From: Nitrospira sp. UBA5699 | GTDB taxonomy: Bacteria; Nitrospirota; Nitrospiria; Nitrospirales; Nitrospiraceae | NCBI GenBank assembly: GCA_002420105.1 | Contig: DIHJ01000022.1 | Coordinates: 18,426 to 44,620, forward strand | Reading direction: 5' to 3' | Length of the DNA stretch: 26,195 nucleotides | Shown here: in pieces, positions 15,112 through 22,270 of the stretch | How the letters are laid out: each line of letters opens with the position of its first letter | Position numbering within the stretch: the stretch's first letter is position 1 | Program-made: the position numbers and the translations under genes | Notes under the pieces: generated by a model | Database searches by the model: none | What the model was told of the DNA's origin: nothing | The model's input: the letters and a program-made list of their open reading frames with translations, nothing else

Positions 15112-15764
15112 GTTCGCTCGCGTACGCGCTGCTCTGGGTGCTCACGCGCGCCGTGGCCTGGCTCTGTTTCCGGTATCGCGTCATCGGCAAGGTGCCGAAG
15201 ACCGGCGGGGTGCTCATTGCGGCGAACCACGCCAGTTACTTCGATATTCCGCTGCTCGGCTGCGGAATGACCAGGCGGGCGTGGTATCTCGGCCGCAGCG
15301 ATCTGTTCACGTTTCCCGGCTCGAAGGCGCTCTTGCGGTGGTTGGGCTGGATTCCGCTGAAACTCGGCCGGCTCGATCGGAAGGCGTTCGATACGGCGAC
15401 GGCGTTGATCAAGCGGGGCAAGGTGGTCGTGATTTTCCCCGAGGGGGGGCGGACCCTCGACGGTCGGCTCCGGGCAGCCAAGCCGGGGCTGGGGATCATC
15501 GTGGCGCAAACCGGCTGTCCGGTCGTTCCCGCGTATCTGAAGGGCACCTTCGAGGTGCTGCCCACGGGGGCCAAGCGGCCGAGGTTTCATCCGGTGAGCG
15601 TGAGTTTCGGGGAGCCGTTGACGTTTCCCCAGACCGGGGACGAGCGGGAAAGCAGGAAGTTCTATCATGAGGTCAGCCGAACGGTGATGGAGCGGATTGC
15701 CGCGTTGGGAGACGTGGCGCCGCCCGATCATCACGAAACCGCCGAAGCTCGCAATGCTGAGTGA
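15108..15764 (+). CDS. plsC: 1-Acyl-sn-glycerol-3-phosphate acyltransferase (PlsC family)
   Basis: This membrane-associated enzyme acylates lysophosphatidic acid to phosphatidic acid in phospholipid synthesis. The 218-residue product has an N-terminal hydrophobic segment (about 3-20), the catalytic H-x4-D motif in NHASYFD at about 40-46, a GRSDLFTFPG block, and FPEGGRT near residue 110 (acyl-acceptor binding), followed by KPGLGIIV and VPAYL. The start is a GTG at 15108 overlapping the cmk stop (GTGA), so the two are translationally coupled. The cmk-plsC-rpsA order is found in several bacterial phyla. Which lysophospholipid it prefers cannot be told. Confidence 0.92.
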   Translation: MSSLAYALLWVLTRAVAWLCFRYRVIGKVPKTGGVLIAANHASYFDIPLLGCGMTRRAWYLGRSDLFTFPGSKALLRWLGWIPLKLGRLDRKAFDTATALIKRGKVVVIFPEGGRTLDGRLRAAKPGLGIIVAQTGCPVVPAYLKGTFEVLPTGAKRPRFHPVSVSFGEPLTFPQTGDERESRKFYHEVSRTVMERIAALGDVAPPDHHETAEARNAE

Positions 15765-15820
15765 GCGCCGGTGTCCTTCATCATCAGCACCCGACAGCAG
15801 TCGGAAGAGTAGGATCGCCC

Positions 15821-17536
15821 ATGAGTACGGTTTCGAAATCCAGTGAGCAACAGTTGGACCGCGACGCCCTGGCCGCCCTGTACGAGGAGACGTTCAAGAA
15901 CCTCGAAGAAGGCACGATCACGGAAGGGCGCGTCGTCGCCCTGACCAAAGACAAGGTCGTCGTCGACATCGGCTACAAGTCGGAGGGGATGATCCCCAGC
16001 GATCAGTTCTCCAACGAGGATCTCCAGAATCTCAAGATCGGCGACCGGCTCCAGGTGTACATCGAGGAGTGCGAGGACGCCGACGGCAATCTGATTCTTT
16101 CCAAAGAAAAAGCCGACAAGATGAAGATCTGGGAAGAATTGGAGAAGCTCTACAAGGAAGAAAAGAGCATCGACGGCAAAGTCATCTCGCGCATCAAGGG
16201 CGGCATGATGGTGGACATCGGCGTGAAGGCGTTCCTGCCCGGCTCGCAGATCGATCTGCATCCGGTGCGCGATCTCGACGGCCTGGTCGGCCGCACGTTC
16301 CCGATGAAGATCATCAAGATCAACCATCGCCGCGGCAACGTCGTGGTGTCCCGGCGCGTGCTGCTGGAGGAGACCAGAGACAAGAAGCGGCAGACGACGC
16401 TGGCCACGCTGAAGGAAGGCCAGTTGATTCAGGGGATGGTCAAGAACATCACCGATTACGGGGCGTTCATCGATCTCGGCGGGATCGACGGCCTGCTCCA
16501 CATCACGGACATGTCCTGGGGGCGCGTCGGCCATCCGTCGGAAATGTTCAACGTCGGCGACCGCGTCGAAGTGACCGTGCTCAAGTACGACCGCGAGACC
16601 GGCCGCATCTCCCTCGGCCTCAAGCAGAAGTCCGCCGATCCCTGGACGAACGTGGCGGGGAAGTATCCGATCGGCACCCGCGTCAAGGGCCGCGTCGTCA
16701 GCCTGACCGATTACGGCGCATTCGTCGAACTGGAGCCGGGCGTCGAAGGGCTCGTCCACGTCTCGGAAATGTCCTGGACGCACGAAGTCCGCCACCCGTC
16801 GCGGGTCGTGGCGATCGGCGATCAGGTGGAAGCCGCGGTGCTCAACGTCGATCCGGCCAGCCGGAAGATTTCGCTCGGGATGAAGCAGACCGCGCCGAAT
16901 CCCTGGGACATGGTGGAAGGCAAGTATCCGGTCGGGACCCGGATCGAAGGGAAGGTGAAGAGTCTGACCGATTTCGGGGCCTTCGTCGGTTTGGACGAGG
17001 GGATCGACGGGTTGATCCATATCTCCGACATGTCCTGGACGAAACACATCAAGCATCCGTCGGAGCTCTTCAAGAAGGGCCAGAAGGTCGAGGCCGTGGT
17101 GCTGCGGATCGACAAGGAAAAGGAACGGCTGTCCCTCGGTTACAAGCAGTTGAGCCGCGATCCCTGGGACGACGAGATTCCCAGCCGCTACCGGGTCGGG
17201 GATTCGGCGACGGGGAAAGTCAGCAAGGTGGCGGACTTCGGCATTTTCGTTGAATTGGAAGGCGGCGTCGAAGGCCTCATCCATATCAGCGAAGCCGGTC
17301 TCGATCAGAGCGTGAAGCTGGAAGAGAAGTTCAAGCTGCAGGATGACGTGACGGCCAAGATCATCAAGGTCGATCGCGACGAGCGGAAGATCGCCTTGAG
17401 CCTCCGCGATCACCAGCTGGATTCCGAACGCCGGCAGGTGGACGAGTATCACGCCTCGCAGGGGGCGATTGATCAGAGCCTCGGCCGGGCGGCGAAGCAG
17501 AGCCGCAAGCGGGGATCCGCGGACGACGAACGGTAG
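15821..17536 (+). CDS. rpsA: 30S ribosomal protein S1 with six S1 domains
   Basis: S1 binds mRNA on the small ribosomal subunit and helps initiation on weak ribosome-binding sites. The 571-residue product contains six S1 RNA-binding domains at about 31-97, 115-181, 200-268, 285-355, 370-442 and 457-529. Domains 3-6 carry the classic TDYGAF(I/V)-L-x-G-(V/I)-(E/D)-GL-(L/V/I)-H-(I/V)-S/T pattern; domains 1 and 2 are the more divergent ribosome-docking type. This is the architecture of proteobacterial S1, not the shorter Gram-positive form. ATG 15821 with AGGA at 15811-15814 is preferred over an ATG at 15761 that overlaps plsC. A charged tail follows domain 6. Confidence 0.96.
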   Translation: MSTVSKSSEQQLDRDALAALYEETFKNLEEGTITEGRVVALTKDKVVVDIGYKSEGMIPSDQFSNEDLQNLKIGDRLQVYIEECEDADGNLILSKEKADKMKIWEELEKLYKEEKSIDGKVISRIKGGMMVDIGVKAFLPGSQIDLHPVRDLDGLVGRTFPMKIIKINHRRGNVVVSRRVLLEETRDKKRQTTLATLKEGQLIQGMVKNITDYGAFIDLGGIDGLLHITDMSWGRVGHPSEMFNVGDRVEVTVLKYDRETGRISLGLKQKSADPWTNVAGKYPIGTRVKGRVVSLTDYGAFVELEPGVEGLVHVSEMSWTHEVRHPSRVVAIGDQVEAAVLNVDPASRKISLGMKQTAPNPWDMVEGKYPVGTRIEGKVKSLTDFGAFVGLDEGIDGLIHISDMSWTKHIKHPSELFKKGQKVEAVVLRIDKEKERLSLGYKQLSRDPWDDEIPSRYRVGDSATGKVSKVADFGIFVELEGGVEGLIHISEAGLDQSVKLEEKFKLQDDVTAKIIKVDRDERKIALSLRDHQLDSERRQVDEYHASQGAIDQSLGRAAKQSRKRGSADDER

Positions 17537-17548
17537 GGTCCGATTGGG

Positions 17549-17580
17549 CCGGCGCCGGGGACGTGACGTTCCGGCGCCGG
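17549..17580. other. GC-rich inverted repeat between rpsA and sppA
   Basis: Identical self-complementary arms CCGGCGCCGG at 17549-17558 and 17571-17580 surround 12 bases containing GACGTGACGT. It lies 12 bases after the rpsA stop and just before the sppA start. No T-run follows, so it is not a standard terminator. It may reduce read-through from rpsA or stabilise the message. Confidence 0.5.
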
Positions 17581-17595
17581 TCACGGGCAACAGGC

Positions 17596-18492
17596 ATGAC
17601 GGACGAGACTGCACACAAGCCGCCGAAACGCTCGCTCTTCCGGAAGATCCTCATGATCCTGGGGGCCGGATTCGGCCTGCTGGTGCTCGTGAACCTGCTC
17701 TTCCCCGACCTCGATCTGTCGACGGAGGACCGGATCGCGCTGATCCGCGTCGAGGGCGTGATTCTCGATTCACAGTCGACGATTACGGAGCTGAAGCGAT
17801 TCGGGGAGAATCCTTCGATCAAGGCGATCGTGCTGCGGATCGACAGTCCCGGCGGAGGCGTCGTTCCGTCGCAGGAAATCTATGACGCGGTCCAGCGGGT
17901 GCGGAACAAGAACAACAAGGCGGTGATCGCGTCGATGGGGACGGTCGCGGCATCCGGCGGCTATTACATCGCCGCGGCGACGGATCGCATCATTGCGAAT
18001 CCCGGCACGCTGACCGGCAGCATCGGCGTCATCATGGAAACGGCCAACGTCGAAGGTCTGCTCAAGAAGATCGGCGTCGAAGGCATCGTCGTCAAGAGCG
18101 GCAAGTTCAAGGACGTCGGGTCGCCGTTGAGGAAAATGACCGAGGAAGAGCAGGCGCTGCTCCAGTCGGTGATGGACGATGTGCACAAGCAATTTATCGA
18201 CGCGGTGGCCGAAGGCCGCGCGCTGGAAGTCTCGACCGTGCAGGCTCTGGCCGACGGCAGGATTTTTACCGGGCGGCAGGCGAAGGAAGCCAAACTGGTG
18301 GACGAACTGGGGAATCTGGACGACGCCATTCAACTCGCGGCCGATCTGGCCGGCATCGAGGGCGAGCCGAAGGTCGTCGAACCGCGCCGGCGGTTTTCGT
18401 TCAGGGAACTCCTCGAATCCCGGTTGTCGGTCCTCTTCCCGAAGCTGGATTTCTACTCCGGAGTCAGTCTCAAATATCTCATGGCGTTCTAA
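17596..18492 (+). CDS. sppA: Signal peptide peptidase SppA (short, single-domain form)
   Basis: SppA is an inner-membrane serine protease with a Ser-Lys dyad that degrades leftover signal peptides. The 298-residue product is the single-catalytic-domain form (as in Bacillus), about half the length of E. coli SppA. It has an N-terminal membrane anchor at about 16-36, RIDSPGGGVVPSQEI (81-95), the nucleophile S120 in GTVAASGGYYIA, LTGSIGVI (139-146) and the likely general-base K172 in KSGKFKD. ATG 17596 places the anchor normally; a GTG at 17563 is possible but lies in the loop of the inverted repeat. The gene sits between rpsA and an IHF-type gene, probably in one transcript. Confidence 0.93.
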   Translation: MTDETAHKPPKRSLFRKILMILGAGFGLLVLVNLLFPDLDLSTEDRIALIRVEGVILDSQSTITELKRFGENPSIKAIVLRIDSPGGGVVPSQEIYDAVQRVRNKNNKAVIASMGTVAASGGYYIAAATDRIIANPGTLTGSIGVIMETANVEGLLKKIGVEGIVVKSGKFKDVGSPLRKMTEEEQALLQSVMDDVHKQFIDAVAEGRALEVSTVQALADGRIFTGRQAKEAKLVDELGNLDDAIQLAADLAGIEGEPKVVEPRRRFSFRELLESRLSVLFPKLDFYSGVSLKYLMAF

Positions 18493-18543
18493 GTCGTTCG
18501 GATCGACGAGTGAGCCGCTCGTCTAGCGAAAGGGGAATCGGAC

Positions 18544-18822
18544 ATGACGAAGGCCCAGATTATCGAGCGAGTCTCTGAGCAGGTGACGACGTTGACGAAA
18601 CGACAGGCCGAGATCGTCGTGAACACGATCTTCGACTGCGTCAGGGATTCGCTGAAGAACGGCGACAAGACGGAAATCCGCGGATTCGGCAGCTTCCGGC
18701 TCCGGTCGCGGCGGATGAAAGAGGGGCGGAATCCCAAGACCGGCGCGACGGTGGCGGTGCCGGCCAAGAAGGTTCCGTTCTTCAAAGCGGGCAAGGAACT
18801 CAAGGAATTGCTCAACCAGTAA
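18544..18822 (+). CDS. IHF/HU-family DNA-bending protein (IHF-like)
   Basis: Members dimerise and bend DNA in nucleoid packaging, replication, recombination and sigma54 transcription. The 92-residue product has the family's N-terminal helices (MTKAQIIERVSEQV), IRGFGSFRLRSRR at about 45-57, and the DNA-intercalating arm GRNPKTGATVAVPAKKVPFFKAGKELKE at about 62-89. The GRNPKTG-x-x-(V/I) arm and the position after rpsA point to an IHF beta-type subunit as in the rpsA-ihfB order of Enterobacteria, but alpha, beta and HU cannot be separated with certainty. The ribosome-binding site AAAGGGG lies upstream of ATG 18544. The four-repeat PCP_red gene follows 16 bases later. Confidence 0.92.
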   Translation: MTKAQIIERVSEQVTTLTKRQAEIVVNTIFDCVRDSLKNGDKTEIRGFGSFRLRSRRMKEGRNPKTGATVAVPAKKVPFFKAGKELKELLNQ

Positions 18823-18838
18823 CGAGTAAAGGTGCCCC

Positions 18839-19840
18839 ATGAGTGCATCAGATTCCGACGACGCAGTCGTCACTGAAGTCCGGTGGACCGAAGGCGCATT
18901 GAAGCGCATGGAACGCGCCCCGATCTTCTTGCGCGGCATGGTCCGCCGCTTGGCGGAGAAGAAGGCCCGTGAGCTCGGGTACGCGGAAATCACGGAGACC
19001 ACGCTCGACCAGTTCAAGAGCCAGATGATGGGCGGCATGGGCGGGGAGTCGGGCATGGCGGAGGCGGCCGAAGCGATGGCGCAGGGCCGCCTGCCCTGGA
19101 CCGCGGCGGCGAAGGAGCGCCTGAATACGGTGCCCGAGTTCATGCGCGGGATGATCAGACAGATCGCCGAGGAGGTCGCCAGAGAAGGCGGCCATATGGA
19201 AGTCAACGTCGAGCTCTTCGACAAGGTCGAGGCGATGGGGGACATGCGCGAGGCGCCCGGGGCTCCGCTTCCCTGGACCGAGGGGGCTCTCGCCCGGCTT
19301 CAGGACAAACTGAAGCAGTCCCCGCCGATCGCCGTCGAGTTCGTGACCGACATGCTCAAGCATGACACGGAGGACATGGCGCGCGAACGGGGAATCGCCC
19401 AGATCGACGAGGAGGCGCTCGTGCTGCTCTGGGATGCTCCGCAGGAACGGATCGCCTGGACGGACGAAGCTTGGAAGCGGCTGCAAACGTCCCCCGATTT
19501 CGTGCGCAGCGGGATTCGCAAGGCGGCCGAGCGGCGGGCCCGCAAACTCGGCTTGAAGGAGATCGACTCGGAGCATCTGACCGGGTTCCGGAATCAAGCC
19601 ATGATGAAGGCCGTCAAACGCATTCGCTCGTTCGGGTACAACGAATTGACGTTCGACGCGTTCGATACGGCGCTTGAGAAGACCAAGCGGCTGCAGGGCA
19701 ACGAGCAGGCGGAAAAACGGTTGCGGGAGATCCGCGGCCACTTCGCGGATCCGGAAACGAAGAAGCCTGAAGGAGGAACGCTGGGCGCCGAGTTGATGGA
19801 CCGGTTCCGCCGGTATCTCAAGGGGGAAGGAACCCTCTGA
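18839..19840 (+). CDS. Protein with four tandem PCP_red (BchB-tail-like) repeats
   Basis: The function is unknown. The 333-residue protein consists almost entirely of repeats related to the BchB C-terminal tail. They start at RWTEGALKRM (about 15-60), PWTAAAKERL (86-130), PWTEGALARL (145-196) and AWTDEAWKRL (206-250). Each has W-T, a helix, P-x-F-(M/L/V)-R or a variant, a basic helix ending AR-x2-G, and an acidic strand/helix. Repeat 3 carries an insertion and lacks the clean P-x-F-x-R. A further helical segment at about 254-281 may be a degenerate fifth copy, followed by a charged C-terminal region. It has no signal peptide, membrane segment or cysteine pair. It begins 16 bases after the IHF-like gene and is closed by a strong terminator. 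It is a paralogue of the two-repeat zinc-ribbon protein at 4075-4827. Confidence 0.78.
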   Translation: MSASDSDDAVVTEVRWTEGALKRMERAPIFLRGMVRRLAEKKARELGYAEITETTLDQFKSQMMGGMGGESGMAEAAEAMAQGRLPWTAAAKERLNTVPEFMRGMIRQIAEEVAREGGHMEVNVELFDKVEAMGDMREAPGAPLPWTEGALARLQDKLKQSPPIAVEFVTDMLKHDTEDMARERGIAQIDEEALVLLWDAPQERIAWTDEAWKRLQTSPDFVRSGIRKAAERRARKLGLKEIDSEHLTGFRNQAMMKAVKRIRSFGYNELTFDAFDTALEKTKRLQGNEQAEKRLREIRGHFADPETKKPEGGTLGAELMDRFRRYLKGEGTL

Positions 19841-19886
19841 GCGAGCCCGCCATCGGGAATCACCGTTCGAGCGGAATTCACCCATG

Positions 19887-19927
19887 CTGACCATGCCGCC
19901 CGTCCGGGCGGCATGGTCAGTATGATT
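19887..19927. terminator. Bidirectional rho-independent terminator
   Basis: A perfect 15-bp stem, CTGACCATGCCGCCC at 19887-19901 and GGGCGGCATGGTCAG at 19906-19920, closes a four-base loop. TATGATTTT follows on the plus strand. It lies between the plus-strand four-repeat gene and the minus-strand gene at 19952-20272, so it can end both. Confidence 0.88.
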
Positions 19928-19951
19928 TTGGCCGGTGGTCGGGCCGCGAGG

Positions 19952-20272
19952 TCAGTGGGCTGCGGTCTGTTGCGGCCAGAATTTGTGACGAATTTGCGGG
20001 AGCGGCTCGTTGTCGAAGTTAGGGATGTCGTACAGGCAGCGGTCGATCAACGCGACTTCCTCTTCGGTCAAATCCAGCGTGACCTTCTTCTTCCAGAACT
20101 GGTCCAGCGTGAAATAGTCGCCCGACTGAGGCTTCTCAGCCAGCAGGGCCTTCATCTTTTCGAACCCCGCCGTGTCCGTGCCCGCGATGCGGCCCTTGTT
20201 GCGATCATGGCACCAGTGGAGTACTTCGGCGATGCCATACATGGTGGTATCGATCCTGACGGTCTTACTCAT
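19952..20272 (-). CDS. Uncharacterised 106-residue protein
   Basis: I do not recognise this protein. It is a soluble-looking chain with no signal peptide or membrane segment. Notable segments are MSKTVRIDTTMYGIAEVLHWCHDRNKG (a helical N-terminal part with H19, W20, C21, H22), a central FEKMKALLAEKP helix, an FTLDQFWKKKVTLDLTEEEVALIDRCLYDIP segment, and a polar end. The gene is believable because an excellent GGGAGGGAGGAG ribosome-binding site lies before its ATG, a promoter-like pair lies upstream on the minus strand, and a strong terminator lies downstream. It is a single-gene unit transcribed divergently from the VCBS lipoprotein. Confidence 0.75.
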   Translation of the reverse strand: MSKTVRIDTTMYGIAEVLHWCHDRNKGRIAGTDTAGFEKMKALLAEKPQSGDYFTLDQFWKKKVTLDLTEEEVALIDRCLYDIPNFDNEPLPQIRHKFWPQQTAAH

Positions 20273-20296
20273 GGCTCCTCCCTCCCAAAGAAAGCC

Positions 20297-20326
20297 AGTC
20301 TAACCCAGAACGTATCCGATTTTCAA
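20297..20326 (-). promoter_or_regulatory. Promoter for the 106-residue protein gene (minus strand)
   Basis: On the minus strand, TTGAAA (plus 20321-20326; five of six) and TAGACT (plus 20297-20302; four of six) are separated by 18 bases. The start point would be about 15 bases before the ATG at 20272, giving a short leader that still contains the ribosome-binding site. Confidence 0.5.
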
Positions 20327-20393
20327 AGGCTCACCCCGCTCGGGCGGTTGCGCGCTGCCGTTCTTCCTGCTGATCCGCCGGCCCCCGACGCGA

Positions 20394-20423
20394 TTGCCAG
20401 GACAGAGCGGGCATCGGTATACT
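20394..20423 (+). promoter_or_regulatory. Promoter for the VCBS/FG-GAP lipoprotein
   Basis: TTGCCA at 20394-20399 and TATACT at 20418-20423 each match five of six consensus positions, with an 18-base spacer. The leader before ATG 20513 is about 80 bases. Together with the minus-strand site at 20297-20326 it forms a divergent promoter region in the 240-base gap. Confidence 0.62.
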
Positions 20424-20512
20424 TATGGAATTTTTACGGGCAGGGACGATGGGACCGGCGCGTCTCCCGCTCTTCCTGATCTCAGGCGCAATCGGATGTT
20501 GGGAGCTCGGTG

Positions 20513-21742
20513 ATGACGCGATCCGGAAAGTGCGACACCCCCCGCCGGGCCGGCCGTTCGGTCCTTCTGCTCGGCATCCTGGCGCTCTGCGTCACCGCGG
20601 CCTGTTCAAAGCAGGACCCATACGTGCCCCCGGACCTCTTTTACTACTTCGCCAGCTACAAGGTCGGCAAGAATCCCACGACCGTGACGCCTTTCGATAT
20701 CAATCAGGACGGCATCACCGATCTGGTGACGACCAATATGAGCAGCAACACCCTTTCGATCCTGACCGGGAACGGCGACGGATCGTTTCACGATCAGGTG
20801 CAGCTCCATGTCTGCCAGGAGCCGAGGTCGCTGGCGAGCGGACAGTTCAACGGCGATGCGTTCCCCGATATCGTGCTCGCCTGTTCCGGCAGCGATCAGA
20901 TCGCGGTGCTCTTCGGGCGCGCGGACGGCAAATTTGAAGAAGGGCCGCAGTACCCCGTGCACCGTACGCCGATCGCCGTTGCCAGCGACGACCTGAACGG
21001 CGACCAACATGCCGATCTGGTTGTCGCGCTGCGCAACGACAAGGTCAAAGTCTTTCTCGGTTTGGGCAACGGCGAGTTCCGGCACGGAGCACAGTACGAG
21101 TACGGCGACACGCCGACCTCGGTCGCGCTGTCCGATCTCAACGGCGACGGGAAGGTCGATCTGGTGGTCACCAACGGGGGGCCCATGTCCAATGCCGTAT
21201 CGATCTGGATCGGAAACGGCGACGGCACGTTTCAGCAGCCGACCGATTATCGGTCGGGAAAACGGCCGTTGGGTGTGAGCTTCGCCGATTTCAACAACGA
21301 TCGTATACGGGACCTGCTCGTCATCAACGGCGAGCGAGACAGTTTCTCGACATTCCTGGGAAACGGGAACGCGACGTTCCAAACCGGTCATGATTCCGGG
21401 GCCGACGCCGGACCCAACTACGGTCTGGCGCGCGATTTCAACGGGGATCACCGGATGGACGTGGCCATCGTCAATCTTCAGTCGAACGATCTCTCGATTC
21501 TCTTCGGCCGGGGCGACGGAACCTTCGAATACCCGCCCAGAAACTACCGGACGAAGGCCGGACCCTTCGCGGTGGCTTTGTACCGGGTGACGACCAAAGG
21601 GGTCGAGGAGCCGGGACTTGTGACCGCCGACAACGGCGACGGAACGGTTTCGATTTTCCTCCACCGGGGACTCAAGTCGGGATCCGTGGCAAAGACGGCC
21701 GCGTCGTCCGAGGATCCCTCACGGCAGACACCGGTGCCCTGA
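20513..21742 (+). CDS. VCBS/FG-GAP repeat lipoprotein (beta-propeller)
   Basis: This is an exported protein, probably a seven-bladed beta-propeller held to the membrane by lipid. The 409-residue product has a signal peptide with a lipobox, VTAAC, at C31. Repeats follow that contain calcium-binding-type loops: DINQDGITD (62-70), FNGDAFPD (112-119), DLNGDQHAD (160-168), DLNGDGKVD (208-216), DFNNDRIRD (259-267) and DFNGDHRMD (308-316). These alternate with GNGDGTF-type turns. This is the FG-GAP/VCBS pattern found in integrin-like and adhesion proteins; no enzyme domain is attached. The start is ATG 20513 with GGGAG at 20501-20505; a GTG directly before it is an alternative. The binding partner is unknown. 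Confidence 0.85.
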   Translation: MTRSGKCDTPRRAGRSVLLLGILALCVTAACSKQDPYVPPDLFYYFASYKVGKNPTTVTPFDINQDGITDLVTTNMSSNTLSILTGNGDGSFHDQVQLHVCQEPRSLASGQFNGDAFPDIVLACSGSDQIAVLFGRADGKFEEGPQYPVHRTPIAVASDDLNGDQHADLVVALRNDKVKVFLGLGNGEFRHGAQYEYGDTPTSVALSDLNGDGKVDLVVTNGGPMSNAVSIWIGNGDGTFQQPTDYRSGKRPLGVSFADFNNDRIRDLLVINGERDSFSTFLGNGNATFQTGHDSGADAGPNYGLARDFNGDHRMDVAIVNLQSNDLSILFGRGDGTFEYPPRNYRTKAGPFAVALYRVTTKGVEEPGLVTADNGDGTVSIFLHRGLKSGSVAKTAASSEDPSRQTPVP

Positions 21743-21771
21743 CAGGTCGCGCGAGCGAACAGGCAGTCTGC

Positions 21772-21800
21772 TTGACACCCCGGGACCCCTCGGCTAGAGT
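21772..21800 (+). promoter_or_regulatory. Strong sigma70 promoter ahead of the small-protein/dacA unit
   Basis: A consensus TTGACA at 21772-21777, a 17-base spacer and TAGAGT at 21795-21800 (four of six) precede the small membrane protein gene. Transcription would begin near 21807. This rules out the in-frame ATG at 21772 as a start on this transcript and supports GTG 21853. Confidence 0.65.
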
Positions 21801-21852
21801 GGCCGACAGGAGCGGCTTTCGAGCGAATCGGCCGCCTTGGACGAGGACAGCG

Positions 21853-22053
21853 GTGAGATCCTTCTCGTGGTGGTTCGGCATCGGCGTGCTCCTCACCCTG
21901 TCGGTCCTGATGGTGCAGGGCGGCGTGCGCGATCTGTTCGACGGCGCGCATCCGAGCGGAGGCGCCAGTCCGTATCTCTCCTTCGGAACCACCATTTTTG
22001 GCGGCGGACTCCTGGCCGGATGTTTGGCCTTGGTGATGAATCGCATCAAGTGA
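21853..22053 (+). CDS. Small two-helix membrane protein of unknown function (66 aa)
   Basis: This is a hydrophobic 66-residue protein with two predicted membrane helices, at about 7-23 (WFGIGVLLTLSVLMV) and 46-62 (TIFGGGLLAGCLALVM). They are joined by a polar loop containing DLFDGAHPSGG. I recognise no family. The GTG start at 21853 is chosen because GAGGA lies at 21843-21847 and because the promoter start point is near 21807; the longer frame would begin inside the promoter. It is the first gene of a run with the zinc-ribbon protein (28 bases downstream) and the D-Ala-D-Ala carboxypeptidase. Confidence 0.6.
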   Translation: MRSFSWWFGIGVLLTLSVLMVQGGVRDLFDGAHPSGGASPYLSFGTTIFGGGLLAGCLALVMNRIK

Positions 22054-22081
22054 ACCTCGACGGGGTGCGGCGGTTTCTGGC

Positions 22082-22270
22082 ATGAATTGTCTGAAGTGCA
22101 AAGGTTTCATGATGGTCGAGCGGCACTACACGCTGATGAATCGACGGCTCTATGCCCGATGCCTGAATTGCGGGTTCTGGATCGACCTCGCCGACCTCCT
22201 GCGCTTTTTCCATAAGGTCATCGACAGCGGGTTTCGTGGGACCAAGGTCCGGGAATCTTTCACGCTGTGA
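22082..22270 (+). CDS. Small zinc-ribbon protein (62 aa)
   Basis: This is a 62-residue protein with C3-x2-C6 and C27-x2-C30 (MNCLKCKG and RCLNCGFW), the four-cysteine layout of a zinc ribbon. A helical C-terminal half contains DLLRFFHKVID. I recognise no specific family; such proteins can be adaptors, nucleic-acid binders or rubredoxin-like. Codon use looks like its neighbours. The ATG at 22082 has only a weak ribosome-binding site, so translation may depend on the upstream small gene. Its stop overlaps the GTG of the next gene (GTGA). Confidence 0.68.
   Translation: MNCLKCKGFMMVERHYTLMNRRLYARCLNCGFWIDLADLLRFFHKVIDSGFRGTKVRESFTL

Noticed and set aside
15731..17614. A 627-codon minus-strand frame opposite rpsA
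   Set aside because: It mirrors the repeated S1 domains and shows only the echo of their repeats in antisense.
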